DNA from: Fretibacterium sp. OH1220_COT-178 | GTDB taxonomy: Bacteria > Synergistota > Synergistia > Synergistales > Aminobacteriaceae | Direction of reading: 5' to 3' | NCBI RefSeq assembly: GCF_003860125.1 | Contig: NZ_RQYL01000002.1 | Location: 95,613 to 159,612, forward strand | DNA: 64,000 nt | In this document: one piece after another, positions 1-7,857 of the stretch | Layout of the letters: the number at the start of each line of letters is the position of its first letter | Position numbering within the stretch: the stretch's first letter is position 1 | Program-made: the position numbers and the translations under genes | The notes under the pieces: model-generated | The model's input: the letters and a program-made list of their open reading frames with translations, nothing else | The model's database searches: none | What the model was told of the DNA's origin: nothing

Positions 1-836
1 TTCAGGCGTGCAGCCTCCCCCTCGGCTTCGGAGATGCGTTTGAACTTGTAGGCCTCCCCCTCGTTGATGAGGATGGAAGCTTGCCCCTCCGCCTCCGGGA
101 CGACCTTGTTCGCATGCGCCTCCGCCTGATAGAGCATGTTCTTCACCTGCTCCTCGGCGGAGGTGACGCTGTTGTACTCCTCCTTGATGGCCTCACTGAC
201 ATTGGTCTCCTGCAGCAGCACCTCGTCGATGCGGATCCCCGCCTGCAGGGAGTCGAAGATCGCCTGCAGCGTCTCGAAGGCCGTTTCCTGTATCCTCTGC
301 TTTCCACTAGTCAGCCCCTCGTCGAACATCATGCCCGCAAAGATCCTCCGCATCGTTGCCATGCAGAGGTCCCGAAGCATCCGCTCCTTGTCCGCCTCCC
401 TGAGCGGCAGGTTGAAAAGATACCGTTCCGGGGCCCCGATGTGGTAGTGCAGAACCCACTCGACCTCAATCAGTTTGTTGTCCTTCGTCAGCATCAACCG
501 CTCGTTCGCGACCGGCATCTCGGGAACCCCGTGCCCGCCGCCGTCCCGAAGCCGAAAGCCGAATTCAAGGCTCCTCTTGCGATCCGATGCGATCATGTGG
601 ACCTCGTCGACGAAGGGCAGCTTGAAGTGCAGCCCCGGGACCTCGACCGACGCGACGCGCCCGAAGCGCAAGACGATCCCCCTCGAATCCGAGGGAACGG
701 TGTACATATTTGTCAGGAGGAGCAGCCCCACAAGCAGAAGCAGAGCAGCCCACAGGACGTTTTTCATGAAAAAGCGAAGCACCCGCCCCTTGAAGCCCGG
801 ATCGTTGGGATCCGGCATTACGATCACCCGCGCCAT
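1..836 (-). CDS. hflK: HflK-like SPFH/band-7 membrane protein, C-terminus cut by window edge
   Basis: The frame reads from an ATG at 836 to the window edge without a stop. A GGGGAGGA ribosome site lies about 6 bases upstream. The N-terminus is short and cytoplasmic, followed by one membrane segment (about residues 27-43, NVLWAALLLLVGLLLLT). The SPFH core then begins with VPSDSRGIVLRFGRV and LHFKLPFVDEV. A coiled region rich in Ala/Glu (EAHANKVVPEAEG) follows near residue 240. This order is that of HflK, which with HflC forms a complex that restrains the FtsH protease. The C-terminus and any hflC partner lie outside the window. Family assignment is firm; HflK rather than another SPFH paralogue is likely from the N-terminal layout. 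Confidence 0.85.
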   Translation of the reverse strand, partial: MARVIVMPDPNDPGFKGRVLRFFMKNVLWAALLLLVGLLLLTNMYTVPSDSRGIVLRFGRVASVEVPGLHFKLPFVDEVHMIASDRKRSLEFGFRLRDGGGHGVPEMPVANERLMLTKDNKLIEVEWVLHYHIGAPERYLFNLPLREADKERMLRDLCMATMRRIFAGMMFDEGLTSGKQRIQETAFETLQAIFDSLQAGIRIDEVLLQETNVSEAIKEEYNSVTSAEEQVKNMLYQAEAHANKVVPEAEGQASILINEGEAYKFKRISEAEGEAARL

Positions 837-897
837 GGACATTCCTCCCCAATCGGGCTCCACGCCCTAAACCGCTGTACCCCTTCCATTTTTGACA

Positions 898-2019
898 TCA
901 CTCCGCATCCCGCAGGGGAATGGCAAAGGACACCGTGGTCCCCTTGCCGGGGGTGCTGGAGATGGAGAAGTTTCCGCCCTGTATCGTCACGCGCTCCTCC
1001 ATGTTCTGGAGTCCGTAGGAGCCCCGTTCGCGTGCCGCCTGTCTCTCGCGCTCCACGTCGAACCCCCTCCCGTCGTCCATCACCAACACTTTTAGAGTCC
1101 GCTTGGAACTGCCTATGGAGACCCGAATGTTCGCGGCCCCATTCCTCGCAGCGTTGATGACGGCCTGGTGCAGGGTCTTGAAGACGTTGCTTCGCTGACT
1201 GACGGGCACTTCGTCAAGCTTGCCGGTCAGCTTGCAGCTCACTTCGACCCCCCACATCTGACGGACCTGCTCGGCCAGACGCCGAAGCGGCAGTTCAAAA
1301 CCACTTTCGATCCCCGTGGGACTCAATCCGAACAACAAAGAACGAACCTCGCTGAGACCGGTCCTCAGCTGCCCCACAGCCAAATTCAGCTCCCCGGAGG
1401 CCGCGGCGCCGTCCCCCCGCGCCAGGAGTTCCTGGGCCATCTCCAGGCTCAGTCCTGCAGCCGAGAAGGACTGGGTAGGCCCATCGTGGAGCTCTCGCGC
1501 AAAGGAGCGCGCCTCGCGCTCCGCGATCTGGAACGCCATGGCGAGGGCCTTCTCGTTCCTTATAGCCCCCTGTTCCGGGGAGAACTCCTCGGGCAGGCTG
1601 ACCAGGTTCATCACCATACGAAGGCGCGTTCCCATACTCTCGCTCCGGGAGACGAGCCGCTCCAGGGTGCGTTCCTCCCTCTGGAGCTCCTCCTTGTGCG
1701 CGGAGAGGATACGATAGCGTTCCTCCAGGGATGCGTGCACCTTCATGGATTGAGACGCTCGCTCGTAGGCGGCCTTCTCCTGTTCCAGCGCCCCCTGCTG
1801 CGAGTGGCGCATCAGCTCCTCCCGAAGCAGCTCATACTCCTTAAAGGCGCGATCGATTTCAGCCGCCAAATCCCGCAGCTCCCGGGTCAGCGTTCGAAAA
1901 CGATTTCTGGTCTTCTCGAGGCGATCGGACTCCTCCCGACGAATCGTGTCAAGTTCATGGAGACTCTCCTGAATGAAATGGAGGATACGATCCTCGAGTT
2001 CCCCTACCTTGTTTGCCAT
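898..2019 (-). CDS. Soluble coiled-coil sensor histidine kinase (NarL/DegS-type)
   Basis: This is a cytoplasmic protein of about 373 residues with no membrane segment. The first ~140 residues are charged and heptad-like, so probably coiled coil. The dimerisation/phosphorylation helix follows, with the HisKA_3 motif ARELHDGPTQ (His near residue 178). The ATP-binding domain shows VMDDGRGFD and GSYGLQNMEERV near the C-terminus, as in DegS/NarX kinases. The N-box is unusual, reading INAARNGAA where NA-KHA is common. I chose the ATG at 2019 (MANKVGEL); the frame extends in the same phase to 2100, but that extension is poor coding sequence. No response-regulator gene is adjacent, so the partner and signal are unknown. 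The gene lies just upstream of hflK on the same strand. Confidence 0.85.
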   Translation of the reverse strand: MANKVGELEDRILHFIQESLHELDTIRREESDRLEKTRNRFRTLTRELRDLAAEIDRAFKEYELLREELMRHSQQGALEQEKAAYERASQSMKVHASLEERYRILSAHKEELQREERTLERLVSRSESMGTRLRMVMNLVSLPEEFSPEQGAIRNEKALAMAFQIAEREARSFARELHDGPTQSFSAAGLSLEMAQELLARGDGAAASGELNLAVGQLRTGLSEVRSLLFGLSPTGIESGFELPLRRLAEQVRQMWGVEVSCKLTGKLDEVPVSQRSNVFKTLHQAVINAARNGAANIRVSIGSSKRTLKVLVMDDGRGFDVERERQAARERGSYGLQNMEERVTIQGGNFSISSTPGKGTTVSFAIPLRDAE

Positions 2020-2165
2020 ACAACACGCCCCCCGCGCAAAACGCCCCGAGCCCTTCTTCTCGTTCCGGGTTCTTCCGGCCTCCTCGACCTCGGAATCCAA
2101 AGGGGCTCATGCCATCCAATGATGTGTGTCGAAAGACAGAAAGTCAGGTCGACGACAAAGCCAGT

Positions 2166-2990
2166 TCAAGCACCTCCAAGGCCGATCATGACGTTCGCCC
2201 AGCGGCGCATCTCCGCCATTCCCGAGCCGCAGACGCGCAACGTCCGTCCTCCCAGGCGATCCGAACAGGGCAGTACGGCGGCCTGGTCACATTGGGCGGT
2301 GGTGTGGAAGGTAATCCGTAAGTCGAAGGCGCCGTCCCCAATGTCCATTCGAGGAGCCTCGTTTTTTCGTATGCGCTCGACGGCGGATGCAGCCGCCTCG
2401 CGAAGGACGACGGAACTGACCTCCGGGGCGAGGCAATCCGCCGAAGAGCGTCCATGGGCCGTCTTGACGCAGGCGGTCGTCACGCCGGGGCCCAGCAGCT
2501 TCTCAGCCTCGTCGCAGGCAGCCCGATCCCCGGTCACGAGGGCCACCGGAAGCCCCCGAGCGGCACAGGCCGCCGCATTCAAGCCGATCTCCCCCACCTC
2601 GACCCCATTGAGTTCGACGGAGTAGACCCTTCCGCCGCTCACGGTATGGTCCAGAACGGCACGTCGCGTCCCAGCCATGGCGTGATAGCCAACGAAAAAG
2701 ACCGCGTCGGCACCCTCGTAGCCCTCCAACATCCCCATCGTCTTGGGCCATCCGCTCAATAGGCGGGCTTCAGGGTTCAGACCTCCGATATCCAGGTTTA
2801 TCATGCGGTCATGGGAGTCGTTGACTAAGATATCCTCGACCCCCATATCCAGCAATCCTTCGATGACGGCGTTGACGTCGTGGAGCTGCATGCGGCACCC
2901 AAAGGCATACTCCGGCTTACCGCGGTCCGTCTGGTCGACGTTCACGACCCCTGTCGCACCCTCCATATCCGCGCTGATATAGACCCTCAT
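2166..2990 (-). CDS. dppA: D-aminopeptidase, DppA family (peptidase M55)
   Basis: At 274 residues it is the usual length for DppA, a zinc-dependent decameric peptidase that removes D-amino acids from short peptides such as D-Ala-D-Ala. Metal-ligand positions line up with the Bacillus enzyme: ISADMEG gives Asp8 and Glu10, NDSH gives His60, and GYHAM gives His103, with a Glu near 131-134 in VEVGE. GGGGGATGGAAGG precedes the ATG. There is no signal peptide, so it acts in the cytoplasm on imported or recycled peptides. It stands alone here; no dipeptide transporter adjoins it. Family assignment is strong; the natural substrate is inferred. Confidence 0.92.
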   Translation of the reverse strand: MRVYISADMEGATGVVNVDQTDRGKPEYAFGCRMQLHDVNAVIEGLLDMGVEDILVNDSHDRMINLDIGGLNPEARLLSGWPKTMGMLEGYEGADAVFFVGYHAMAGTRRAVLDHTVSGGRVYSVELNGVEVGEIGLNAAACAARGLPVALVTGDRAACDEAEKLLGPGVTTACVKTAHGRSSADCLAPEVSSVVLREAAASAVERIRKNEAPRMDIGDGAFDLRITFHTTAQCDQAAVLPCSDRLGGRTLRVCGSGMAEMRRWANVMIGLGGA

Positions 2991-3393
2991 CCTTCCATCC
3001 CCCGCTTCCCAACGATTCCCCTTATTCTACACGAGAGGGCCCAAAATTCACGCAGAAAATGGCGCAAGAGAGAGCTTTGTCATGGTTGCAAAACCGGCGA
3101 AGCAAAAAGAAAGCCCTCAAAGGAACGCCGTATCCAGTTCAACCTTCGCATCCGACAAGCTGAGCTCTAAATCCAAGTCCCTATCCCGCGAAGCTCGAAT
3201 TGGGGCATCACAAATTTTTGACGACTGCTCCGGTGCTGGAGCAACTACGATTCTCAATCAATCGCGTACTTCGTTTTGTCGCTGCGCTCCGCTGGCTCAC
3301 TGTCGACCGCCTGCAAATCATTCAGAGGGATAGCCTCCATATAATCTTAGTCACAACAAATCGATCTTCCCTGCCGTCTTTTGCCGCATAGGA
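2991..3393. other. Intergenic region between dppA and the tmRNA terminator
   Basis: About 400 bases with no convincing gene. Short open frames here lack ribosome sites and give low-complexity Arg/Ser-rich peptides. On the minus strand a TAGAAT box sits about 40 bases before dppA (near 3026-3031), but I see no matching -35, so the dppA promoter is not assigned. Confidence 0.4.
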
Positions 3394-3426
3394 GAAGGGC
3401 CTTTCCCCAAGCGGGAAAGGCCCTTC
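3394..3426 (-). terminator. Terminator hairpin downstream of ssrA
   Basis: A perfect 14-bp stem (GAAGGGCCTTTCCC with GGGAAAGGCCCTTC) closes a 5-base loop. It lies about 48 bases beyond the encoded CCA of tmRNA. On the minus strand the hairpin is followed by TCTCC rather than a T-run, so termination may be imperfect; on the plus strand CTTAAAATT follows. Confidence 0.6.
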
Positions 3427-3473
3427 CTTAAAATTAACCCCGACAAGTCAACGGTTGCGTCGAGGATTTTCGT

Positions 3474-3828
3474 TGGTGGAGGCGGGGGGAATCGAACCCC
3501 CGTCCGACATGGGCCGACCGTGGCGGCACTACAGGCTTAGTTCTCTTTTAATTGTCGTCCAAGGTTAGGCAGAGAACGGCCTTCCTCTTTCCAAGACCTC
3601 TGATCTTTTCCACCCCGGCGAGATCCGACGCGAAGCGGAGCATCCACCTGAAATGACGTCTCCGGCGGGCCGGCGGAGGAGCCCATCCTTCAACGTGGCA
3701 GGCTTAAGCCGCCAGTGCGTAGTTATTGTCGACGTTTATCGTCTTGCCCGAATGTTTAACGAGGATTACGGACGTAACTCGGCCTGCTCCTCCAGATCCT
3801 CCACACGCCGTCGAAACCTGTCGCCCCC
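3474..3828 (-). ncRNA. ssrA: Transfer-messenger RNA (tmRNA, ssrA)
   Basis: The 5' end GGGGGCGACAGGTTTCGACGG and the 3' T-arm/acceptor end (GGGGGTTCGATTCCCCC, then CGCCTCCACCA) form the tRNA-like domain of one-piece tmRNA. The 7-bp acceptor stem pairs with one G-U. CCA is encoded. The reading frame that rescues stalled ribosomes ends at a TAA at 3704-3706 and reads GKTINVDNNYALAA, with resume codon GGC at 3748-3746 by analogy with the Bacillus tag AGKTNSFNQNVALAA. The YALAA end is the standard degron for ClpXP-type proteases. The gene is 157 bases downstream of smpB on the same strand, its protein partner. Confidence 0.95.
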
Positions 3829-3985
3829 TAAACAGACAGCCAGCTCTCTGTGGTTGTAAACCGCAGAGGCTGTGTCGGTCGCTTGCGTCGCAACGAAGCC
3901 TCATGGCTTCCTCCTCGACGCAAAACAATCGCACGCCAATAGATTCAATCCCCTCTTTTCCGAGGGGCATGGCCCCCTTGGCGAT

Positions 3986-4459
3986 TCAGTCCTCATAGCG
4001 TCCTCTATGCCTCACGGCACGAGCGATATCCCGCTTGGCGTCCCGATCCGCAAGGGCATCGCGCTTGTCATAAGAGGTCTTCCCCTTTGCCAAGGCAAGC
4101 TCCACCTTGGCCCTGCGTCCATCCTTGATGTAGACTGAAAGGGGAATAAGGGTCAACCCCTTTTCCCGAACCTTGCCCCCCAGACGGACCAGTTCCTGAC
4201 GATGGACCAGCAGTTTCCTGTTCCGCTCCGGCTCATGATTGTAATAGCTCCCCTTTTCGTAGGGAGAGACATGCATTCCCATCAGCCAAAGCTCGCCTTT
4301 CTCGATCGAGGCATAGGAATCCTTTAAATTCAGGTTGCCTGACCGGACGCTCTTGATCTCCGTTCCCGTCAGGACAAGGCCACATTCAAGAGAATCGAGG
4401 ATGAAGTAGTCGTGCCTTGCCTTGCGGTTTTGAGCCACAATCTTGTTCGCCAACCTCAT
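3986..4459 (-). CDS. smpB: SsrA-binding protein SmpB
   Basis: About 157 residues with the SmpB core: KARHDYFILDSLECGLVLTG, then GTEIKSVRSGNLNLKDSYA, then the basic C-terminal tail (SYDKRDALADRDAKRDIAR) that enters the ribosomal mRNA channel. It delivers tmRNA to stalled ribosomes. The open frame extends to an ATG at 4483, but the -10 box at 4487-4492 puts the transcript start at about that codon, so it cannot be the start. AGGAGG lies only 2 bases from the ATG at 4459 and 8 bases from a TTG at 4453, so TTG may be the true start (MANKIVAQNRKARHD). ssrA follows on the same strand. Confidence 0.95.
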   Translation of the reverse strand: MRLANKIVAQNRKARHDYFILDSLECGLVLTGTEIKSVRSGNLNLKDSYASIEKGELWLMGMHVSPYEKGSYYNHEPERNRKLLVHRQELVRLGGKVREKGLTLIPLSVYIKDGRRAKVELALAKGKTSYDKRDALADRDAKRDIARAVRHRGRYED

Positions 4460-4486
4460 CCCCTCCTTTCTCTTCAATAGCATTTT

Positions 4487-4514
4487 ATTATATCAATTTT
4501 CCTTTTTTTGTAAA
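4487..4514 (-). promoter_or_regulatory. smpB promoter (sigma-70 type)
   Basis: On the minus strand, -35 TTTACA (4509-4514) is separated by 16 bases from a consensus -10 TATAAT (4487-4492). The expected start point is near 4480, inside the longest smpB frame, which decides against the upstream ATG at 4483. The spacer is A-rich. Confidence 0.75.
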
Positions 4515-4536
4515 GGATCAAATCCTCCATACGAAC

Positions 4537-5655
4537 TCAAAGATAAACTCGGGAAACCCGTCGCGAAAAAGAGGTCATCACCTCATAGGGAATCGTACCT
4601 CGCAGCTCGGCGATCTCCTGCACGGTGATCTCCGCCTCCCCCTGACGTCCGATCAGAACGACCTCATCCCCCAGAGCGACGTCATCCAAGTCCGTGACGT
4701 CCACCATCATCTGGTCCATGCAAATCGTCCCCAGAACGGGGCATCTTCGCCCCCGGATCAAGACGGATGTCCTCCCGGACAGACTCCGGCTCCATCCGTC
4801 GGCATACCCAACCGGGACGACGGCGATGCGCTCCCGCCCCCTGGTGATGTAGCGCAGCCCGTAACCGATGCCGCTACAGGGCGCCGTGTCGTGAAGGGAC
4901 ACTACGGCGCTCTTGAAGGAAAATCCGGGGCGAAGAGTCACCCCATCCGACAGTCCGGGCCCGGGAGATATGCCGTAGAGCATGATCCCCGGGCGTACCG
5001 CATCCAGGTATTTGTCCGGGTGTCCCAAAATGCCCGCACTGTTGCAGAGGTGCCGCGTTCGCACGTCGAGCCCCTTCCGTTTCAGACAAGCAAGGGCCTT
5101 TTCAAACCGTGCGAATTGCATGTTCGTATAGTCGGGCCTTGCTTCATCGGCGACGGCAAAATGGGTAAAAATTCCGTCGATCTCCAACCCGGGAAGAGAG
5201 AAGAGCTCGTCGGCGACGCCCTCCAACGTCTCAGGGAGAAAGCCGAGCCGCCCCATGCCGCTGTCGATCTTCAAATGCACCCTTGCTCGCTTCTTTCTCA
5301 GAAGCGCCTCCCCGTTCAATTTCCGGGCAAAGGCCACCTCCGCACAGGCACAGATCAGATCATATTCCACTACGGCACCAACGGATTCCTCAGGCTCCTG
5401 TCCCAGAATCAGGATATCCTCGGACAATCCCGCACGACGGAGCTCGAGGGCCTCCCCCAGCCGGGCCACGGCAAAGCTTCCACACCCCGCCTCACGATAG
5501 AGCTGAGCCACCCTGACCGCCCCATGGCCGTAGGCATCGGCCTTGATCACCGCAAATACGCCACGCCACGTCCCAACGAGGGAGCGAACGGTCTCGAAAT
5601 TGTGAAGAAGGGCGCTCAGGGAGATCTCCATGCGGGTCGGAGATACGACAGACAC
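4537..5655 (-). CDS. alr: Alanine racemase
   Basis: A PLP enzyme of about 372 residues that interconverts L- and D-alanine for peptidoglycan. The PLP lysine is in FAVIKADAYGHG near the N-terminus. The catalytic tyrosine region is GIGYGLRYITRG, followed by VVPVGYADGW. The C-terminal beta domain ends in GTIPYEVMTSFSRRVSRVYL. I chose the GTG at 5655 because GGAGGTGA lies 5 bases before it; the frame continues to a GTG at 5679. The AGCS symporter gene ends 85 bases upstream on the same strand, so the two are probably one transcript supplying and racemising alanine. Confidence 0.95.
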   Translation of the reverse strand: MSVVSPTRMEISLSALLHNFETVRSLVGTWRGVFAVIKADAYGHGAVRVAQLYREAGCGSFAVARLGEALELRRAGLSEDILILGQEPEESVGAVVEYDLICACAEVAFARKLNGEALLRKKRARVHLKIDSGMGRLGFLPETLEGVADELFSLPGLEIDGIFTHFAVADEARPDYTNMQFARFEKALACLKRKGLDVRTRHLCNSAGILGHPDKYLDAVRPGIMLYGISPGPGLSDGVTLRPGFSFKSAVVSLHDTAPCSGIGYGLRYITRGRERIAVVPVGYADGWSRSLSGRTSVLIRGRRCPVLGTICMDQMMVDVTDLDDVALGDEVVLIGRQGEAEITVQEIAELRGTIPYEVMTSFSRRVSRVYL

Positions 5656-5740
5656 CTCGATCACCTCCGGAAGATTCACAGAAAGGGGAGCGCTTTCGCT
5701 CCCCCTCGCCTACACGTCAGAAATCATGCCAAGTCCCTTT

Positions 5741-7162
5741 TTACCGAAGTTCCCCGTTTCGTCTTTTGTTGTCGAAATCCTTCACGACCCTGCGCAGCAC
5801 CCCCGAGAGGAGCAGGAGACCGATCAGGTTGGGGATGGCCATAAGCCCATTCAACGTATCCGCCATATCCCATAAGGACGTCAAGAAGGCCTTGGCCCCC
5901 GTGCCCAGAATCTGACCTCCGGCGGCCCCGAGCAGGATGAGGGCGATCCATAAAATCTTCATGACGGGCTTGAAGCCCACGCCGAAAAGATAGGTCGCAG
6001 CGGTCTCGGCATACCAGTACCAACCCAGAATCGTCGTGAAGGCAAACAGGGCCAGCCCGACGGAAAGCACATATTTGCCCACTACGGTCCCCAGGCCCGC
6101 CTCAAAAGCGTAGAGCGTGAGCTGGGATCCGGTCAGCTCGGCCTGTCCCGTGAGGGTTCCCGTCGTCATGATGACCAGCGCCGTCATGGAGCAGATCACG
6201 ATCGTGTCCATGAAGACCTCGAAAATTCCGTAGAGCCCCTGACGGACGGGATGATCGACATAGGCCGTCGCATGGACCATGGGAGCGGAACCCAAACCGG
6301 CCTCGTTTGAAAACACTCCCCTGGCGATCCCCTTGCTCACCGCAAGCTTCACGGACCAGCCCGCAATAGCGCCGGGCATGGCCATGGGGTCGCTGAAGGC
6401 GTATCTTACGGCCGAGGCGATCGCCTCGGGGATGTGCTGGGCGTTTGTCGCCAGGATGACGATGGATCCGATGATGTAGAACACGGCCATGAGGGGCACC
6501 AGGTAGGTGGTGACCGTCGAAAGGCTCTTTAGCCCGCCGATGATGACCAGGGCGACAAGAATGGCCAGGACGATGCCGCTGTGAAGCGGATCGACGCCGA
6601 ATCCCAGGGAAAGCCCCTCCGCAGTGGAATTGGCCTGAACCGCCGCGCCGATGCCGAAGGAGGCCAGGAAGGCGAAGAGGGCAAAGAGGATCGCCAACCA
6701 CTTCTGTCCGGCCCCATGCTCCAGGATGTACATCGTCCCCCCGCGCCAGTCGCCGTGCTCGTCCTTCTTGCGGAAGTGCACTGCCAAAGCCACCTCGCTG
6801 AATTTCGTGCACATGCCGAAGAGGGCCGACACCAGCATCCAGAAAAGCGCTCCGGGCCCTCCCAGGTGAAGTGCCGTCGCCACGCCGGCGACGTTGCCCG
6901 TTCCAACGGTTGCGGCCATCGCAGTCGCCAAGGCGGCAAAAGAGGAGATGGACTTATCCTCCGTCGTCCGCCCGGCCTTCCTCGATCCGAAAACCTCCTT
7001 CAGGGACAAGAGGAAGTAACGCAGCTGCGGAACGCCCAGCAATACGGTGAGGTATACGCCCGTCCCGACCAAGAGGCACAACATGGGGGTCCCCCAGACA
7101 AATCCGTTGATTATGTTGTTGTAATGCACAATCTTTTCCATCAAGGAGATCGGCTCCGTCAT
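5741..7162 (-). CDS. Sodium:alanine/glycine symporter (AGCS family)
   Basis: At 473 residues with about 10-11 hydrophobic segments, this is the standard AGCS length. Family motifs are GTGNVAGVATALHLGGPGA near residue 95, the FSNEAGLGSAPMVHATA motif near residue 290, and a hydrophobic end (AIPNLIGLLLLSGVLRR). It imports alanine or glycine with Na+ across the inner membrane. AGAGGGA lies 8 bases before the ATG. It precedes alr on the same strand, which supports alanine as substrate. A candidate promoter lies about 170 bases upstream. Confidence 0.93.
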   Translation of the reverse strand: MTEPISLMEKIVHYNNIINGFVWGTPMLCLLVGTGVYLTVLLGVPQLRYFLLSLKEVFGSRKAGRTTEDKSISSFAALATAMAATVGTGNVAGVATALHLGGPGALFWMLVSALFGMCTKFSEVALAVHFRKKDEHGDWRGGTMYILEHGAGQKWLAILFALFAFLASFGIGAAVQANSTAEGLSLGFGVDPLHSGIVLAILVALVIIGGLKSLSTVTTYLVPLMAVFYIIGSIVILATNAQHIPEAIASAVRYAFSDPMAMPGAIAGWSVKLAVSKGIARGVFSNEAGLGSAPMVHATAYVDHPVRQGLYGIFEVFMDTIVICSMTALVIMTTGTLTGQAELTGSQLTLYAFEAGLGTVVGKYVLSVGLALFAFTTILGWYWYAETAATYLFGVGFKPVMKILWIALILLGAAGGQILGTGAKAFLTSLWDMADTLNGLMAIPNLIGLLLLSGVLRRVVKDFDNKRRNGELR

Positions 7163-7328
7163 AGCGACTATCCCTCTCTTTCTTCACCTGCCGTTTCGCA
7201 ATCGGCTCGAAAAACGCGAAATCTGCGGCGTCATCCAACGCAGTGGCTCCCTCGCTTTCCCCTCCTCCCAACGACTTCGGTAATTTTTCCATAATAGGAA
7301 AGAAAAAGACTCCTATAAGGTTAAGGTC

Positions 7329-7334
7329 ATTATA
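7329..7334 (-). promoter_or_regulatory. Candidate -10 box for AGCS symporter/alr
   Basis: A perfect TATAAT on the minus strand (CGATGCTATAATGACC). The -35 region 16-17 bases upstream (GAGTTT) is weak, so assignment rests mainly on the -10 and on position in the only gap before the symporter. Confidence 0.4.
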
Positions 7335-7379
7335 GCATCGAGCCCTTCCCAAACTCGAGCCTCATTCAAGCGAAAGCAA

Positions 7380-7415
7380 GCCGCAGAGGGGGAGAAAAAG
7401 CACCCGATCTGCGGC
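7380..7415 (-). terminator. Terminator-like hairpin after the cupin gene
   Basis: An 8-bp inverted repeat GCCGCAGA / TCTGCGGC lies 86 bases beyond the cupin stop. On the plus strand it is followed by CTTTTTG and on the minus strand by TTGCTTTC. It may act in both directions; the only upstream gene reading into it is the minus-strand cupin. Confidence 0.45.
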
Positions 7416-7501
7416 CTTTTTGATCCCGGAGACCAGGCAAGGCTCCGGCTTTTATATCGAAAAACGACGCCCTTTTCAAACGGGCTCGAATCTCCCCAAT
7501 C

Positions 7502-7852
7502 CTAACCTCGAGCCTTTTCGGGGAACACCACCACCAGAAGCATCTTGAAGGCCTCCTCGGCAAATACCGCGTGCGGCTTGCGCGAGGGCATGACCAGGCT
7601 CTGTCCGGCCTCCAAAAGGTAATCCCGGCCGGCCACCGTAAGCCTGCCCTTCCCCTCCAGCACCGTGACCATGGCGTCACCATCGGATTCGTGCGTGCTG
7701 ATCTCCTCATTTTTGTCGAAGGCAAAAAGGGTGATGCTCACCGCGTCGTTCTGTGCCAGCGTTCTGCTGACGACCTCGCCCTTGCGCACATCGACCTGTG
7801 CTGCCAGAGAAAAAACGGCCTCGTGTTCCACATTTTTAATCATCGCGTTCAT
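7502..7852 (-). CDS. Small single-domain cupin protein
   Basis: A single beta-barrel cupin of 116 residues. The two motifs are STHESDGDAMVTVLEGKGRL (near residues 53-72) and AGQSLVMPSRKPHAVFAEEAFK (near 82-103), which place His/Glu/His residues for a metal. The exact ligand and function are unknown. Its ribosome site AGGAGG overlaps the last codons of the ferredoxin gene just upstream (stop at 7858), so the two are translationally linked. Such cupin/ferredoxin pairs occur in anaerobes, but I know of no established role. Confidence 0.8.
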   Translation of the reverse strand: MNAMIKNVEHEAVFSLAAQVDVRKGEVVSRTLAQNDAVSITLFAFDKNEEISTHESDGDAMVTVLEGKGRLTVAGRDYLLEAGQSLVMPSRKPHAVFAEEAFKMLLVVVFPEKARG

Positions 7853-7857
7853 ATCCC

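Larger units (their letters stand above)
7163..7501. other. Intergenic region between cupin gene and AGCS symporter
   Basis: About 340 bases without a gene. It contains a hairpin terminator for the upstream minus-strand cupin gene (7380-7415) and a candidate symporter promoter (7329-7334). The leader between promoter and symporter is about 165 bases. I looked for a glycine riboswitch and did not find its conserved core. Confidence 0.5.

Noticed and set aside
7163..7328. Glycine riboswitch in the leader of the AGCS symporter
   Set aside because: Glycine switches are common before such genes, but the conserved aptamer core is not present.
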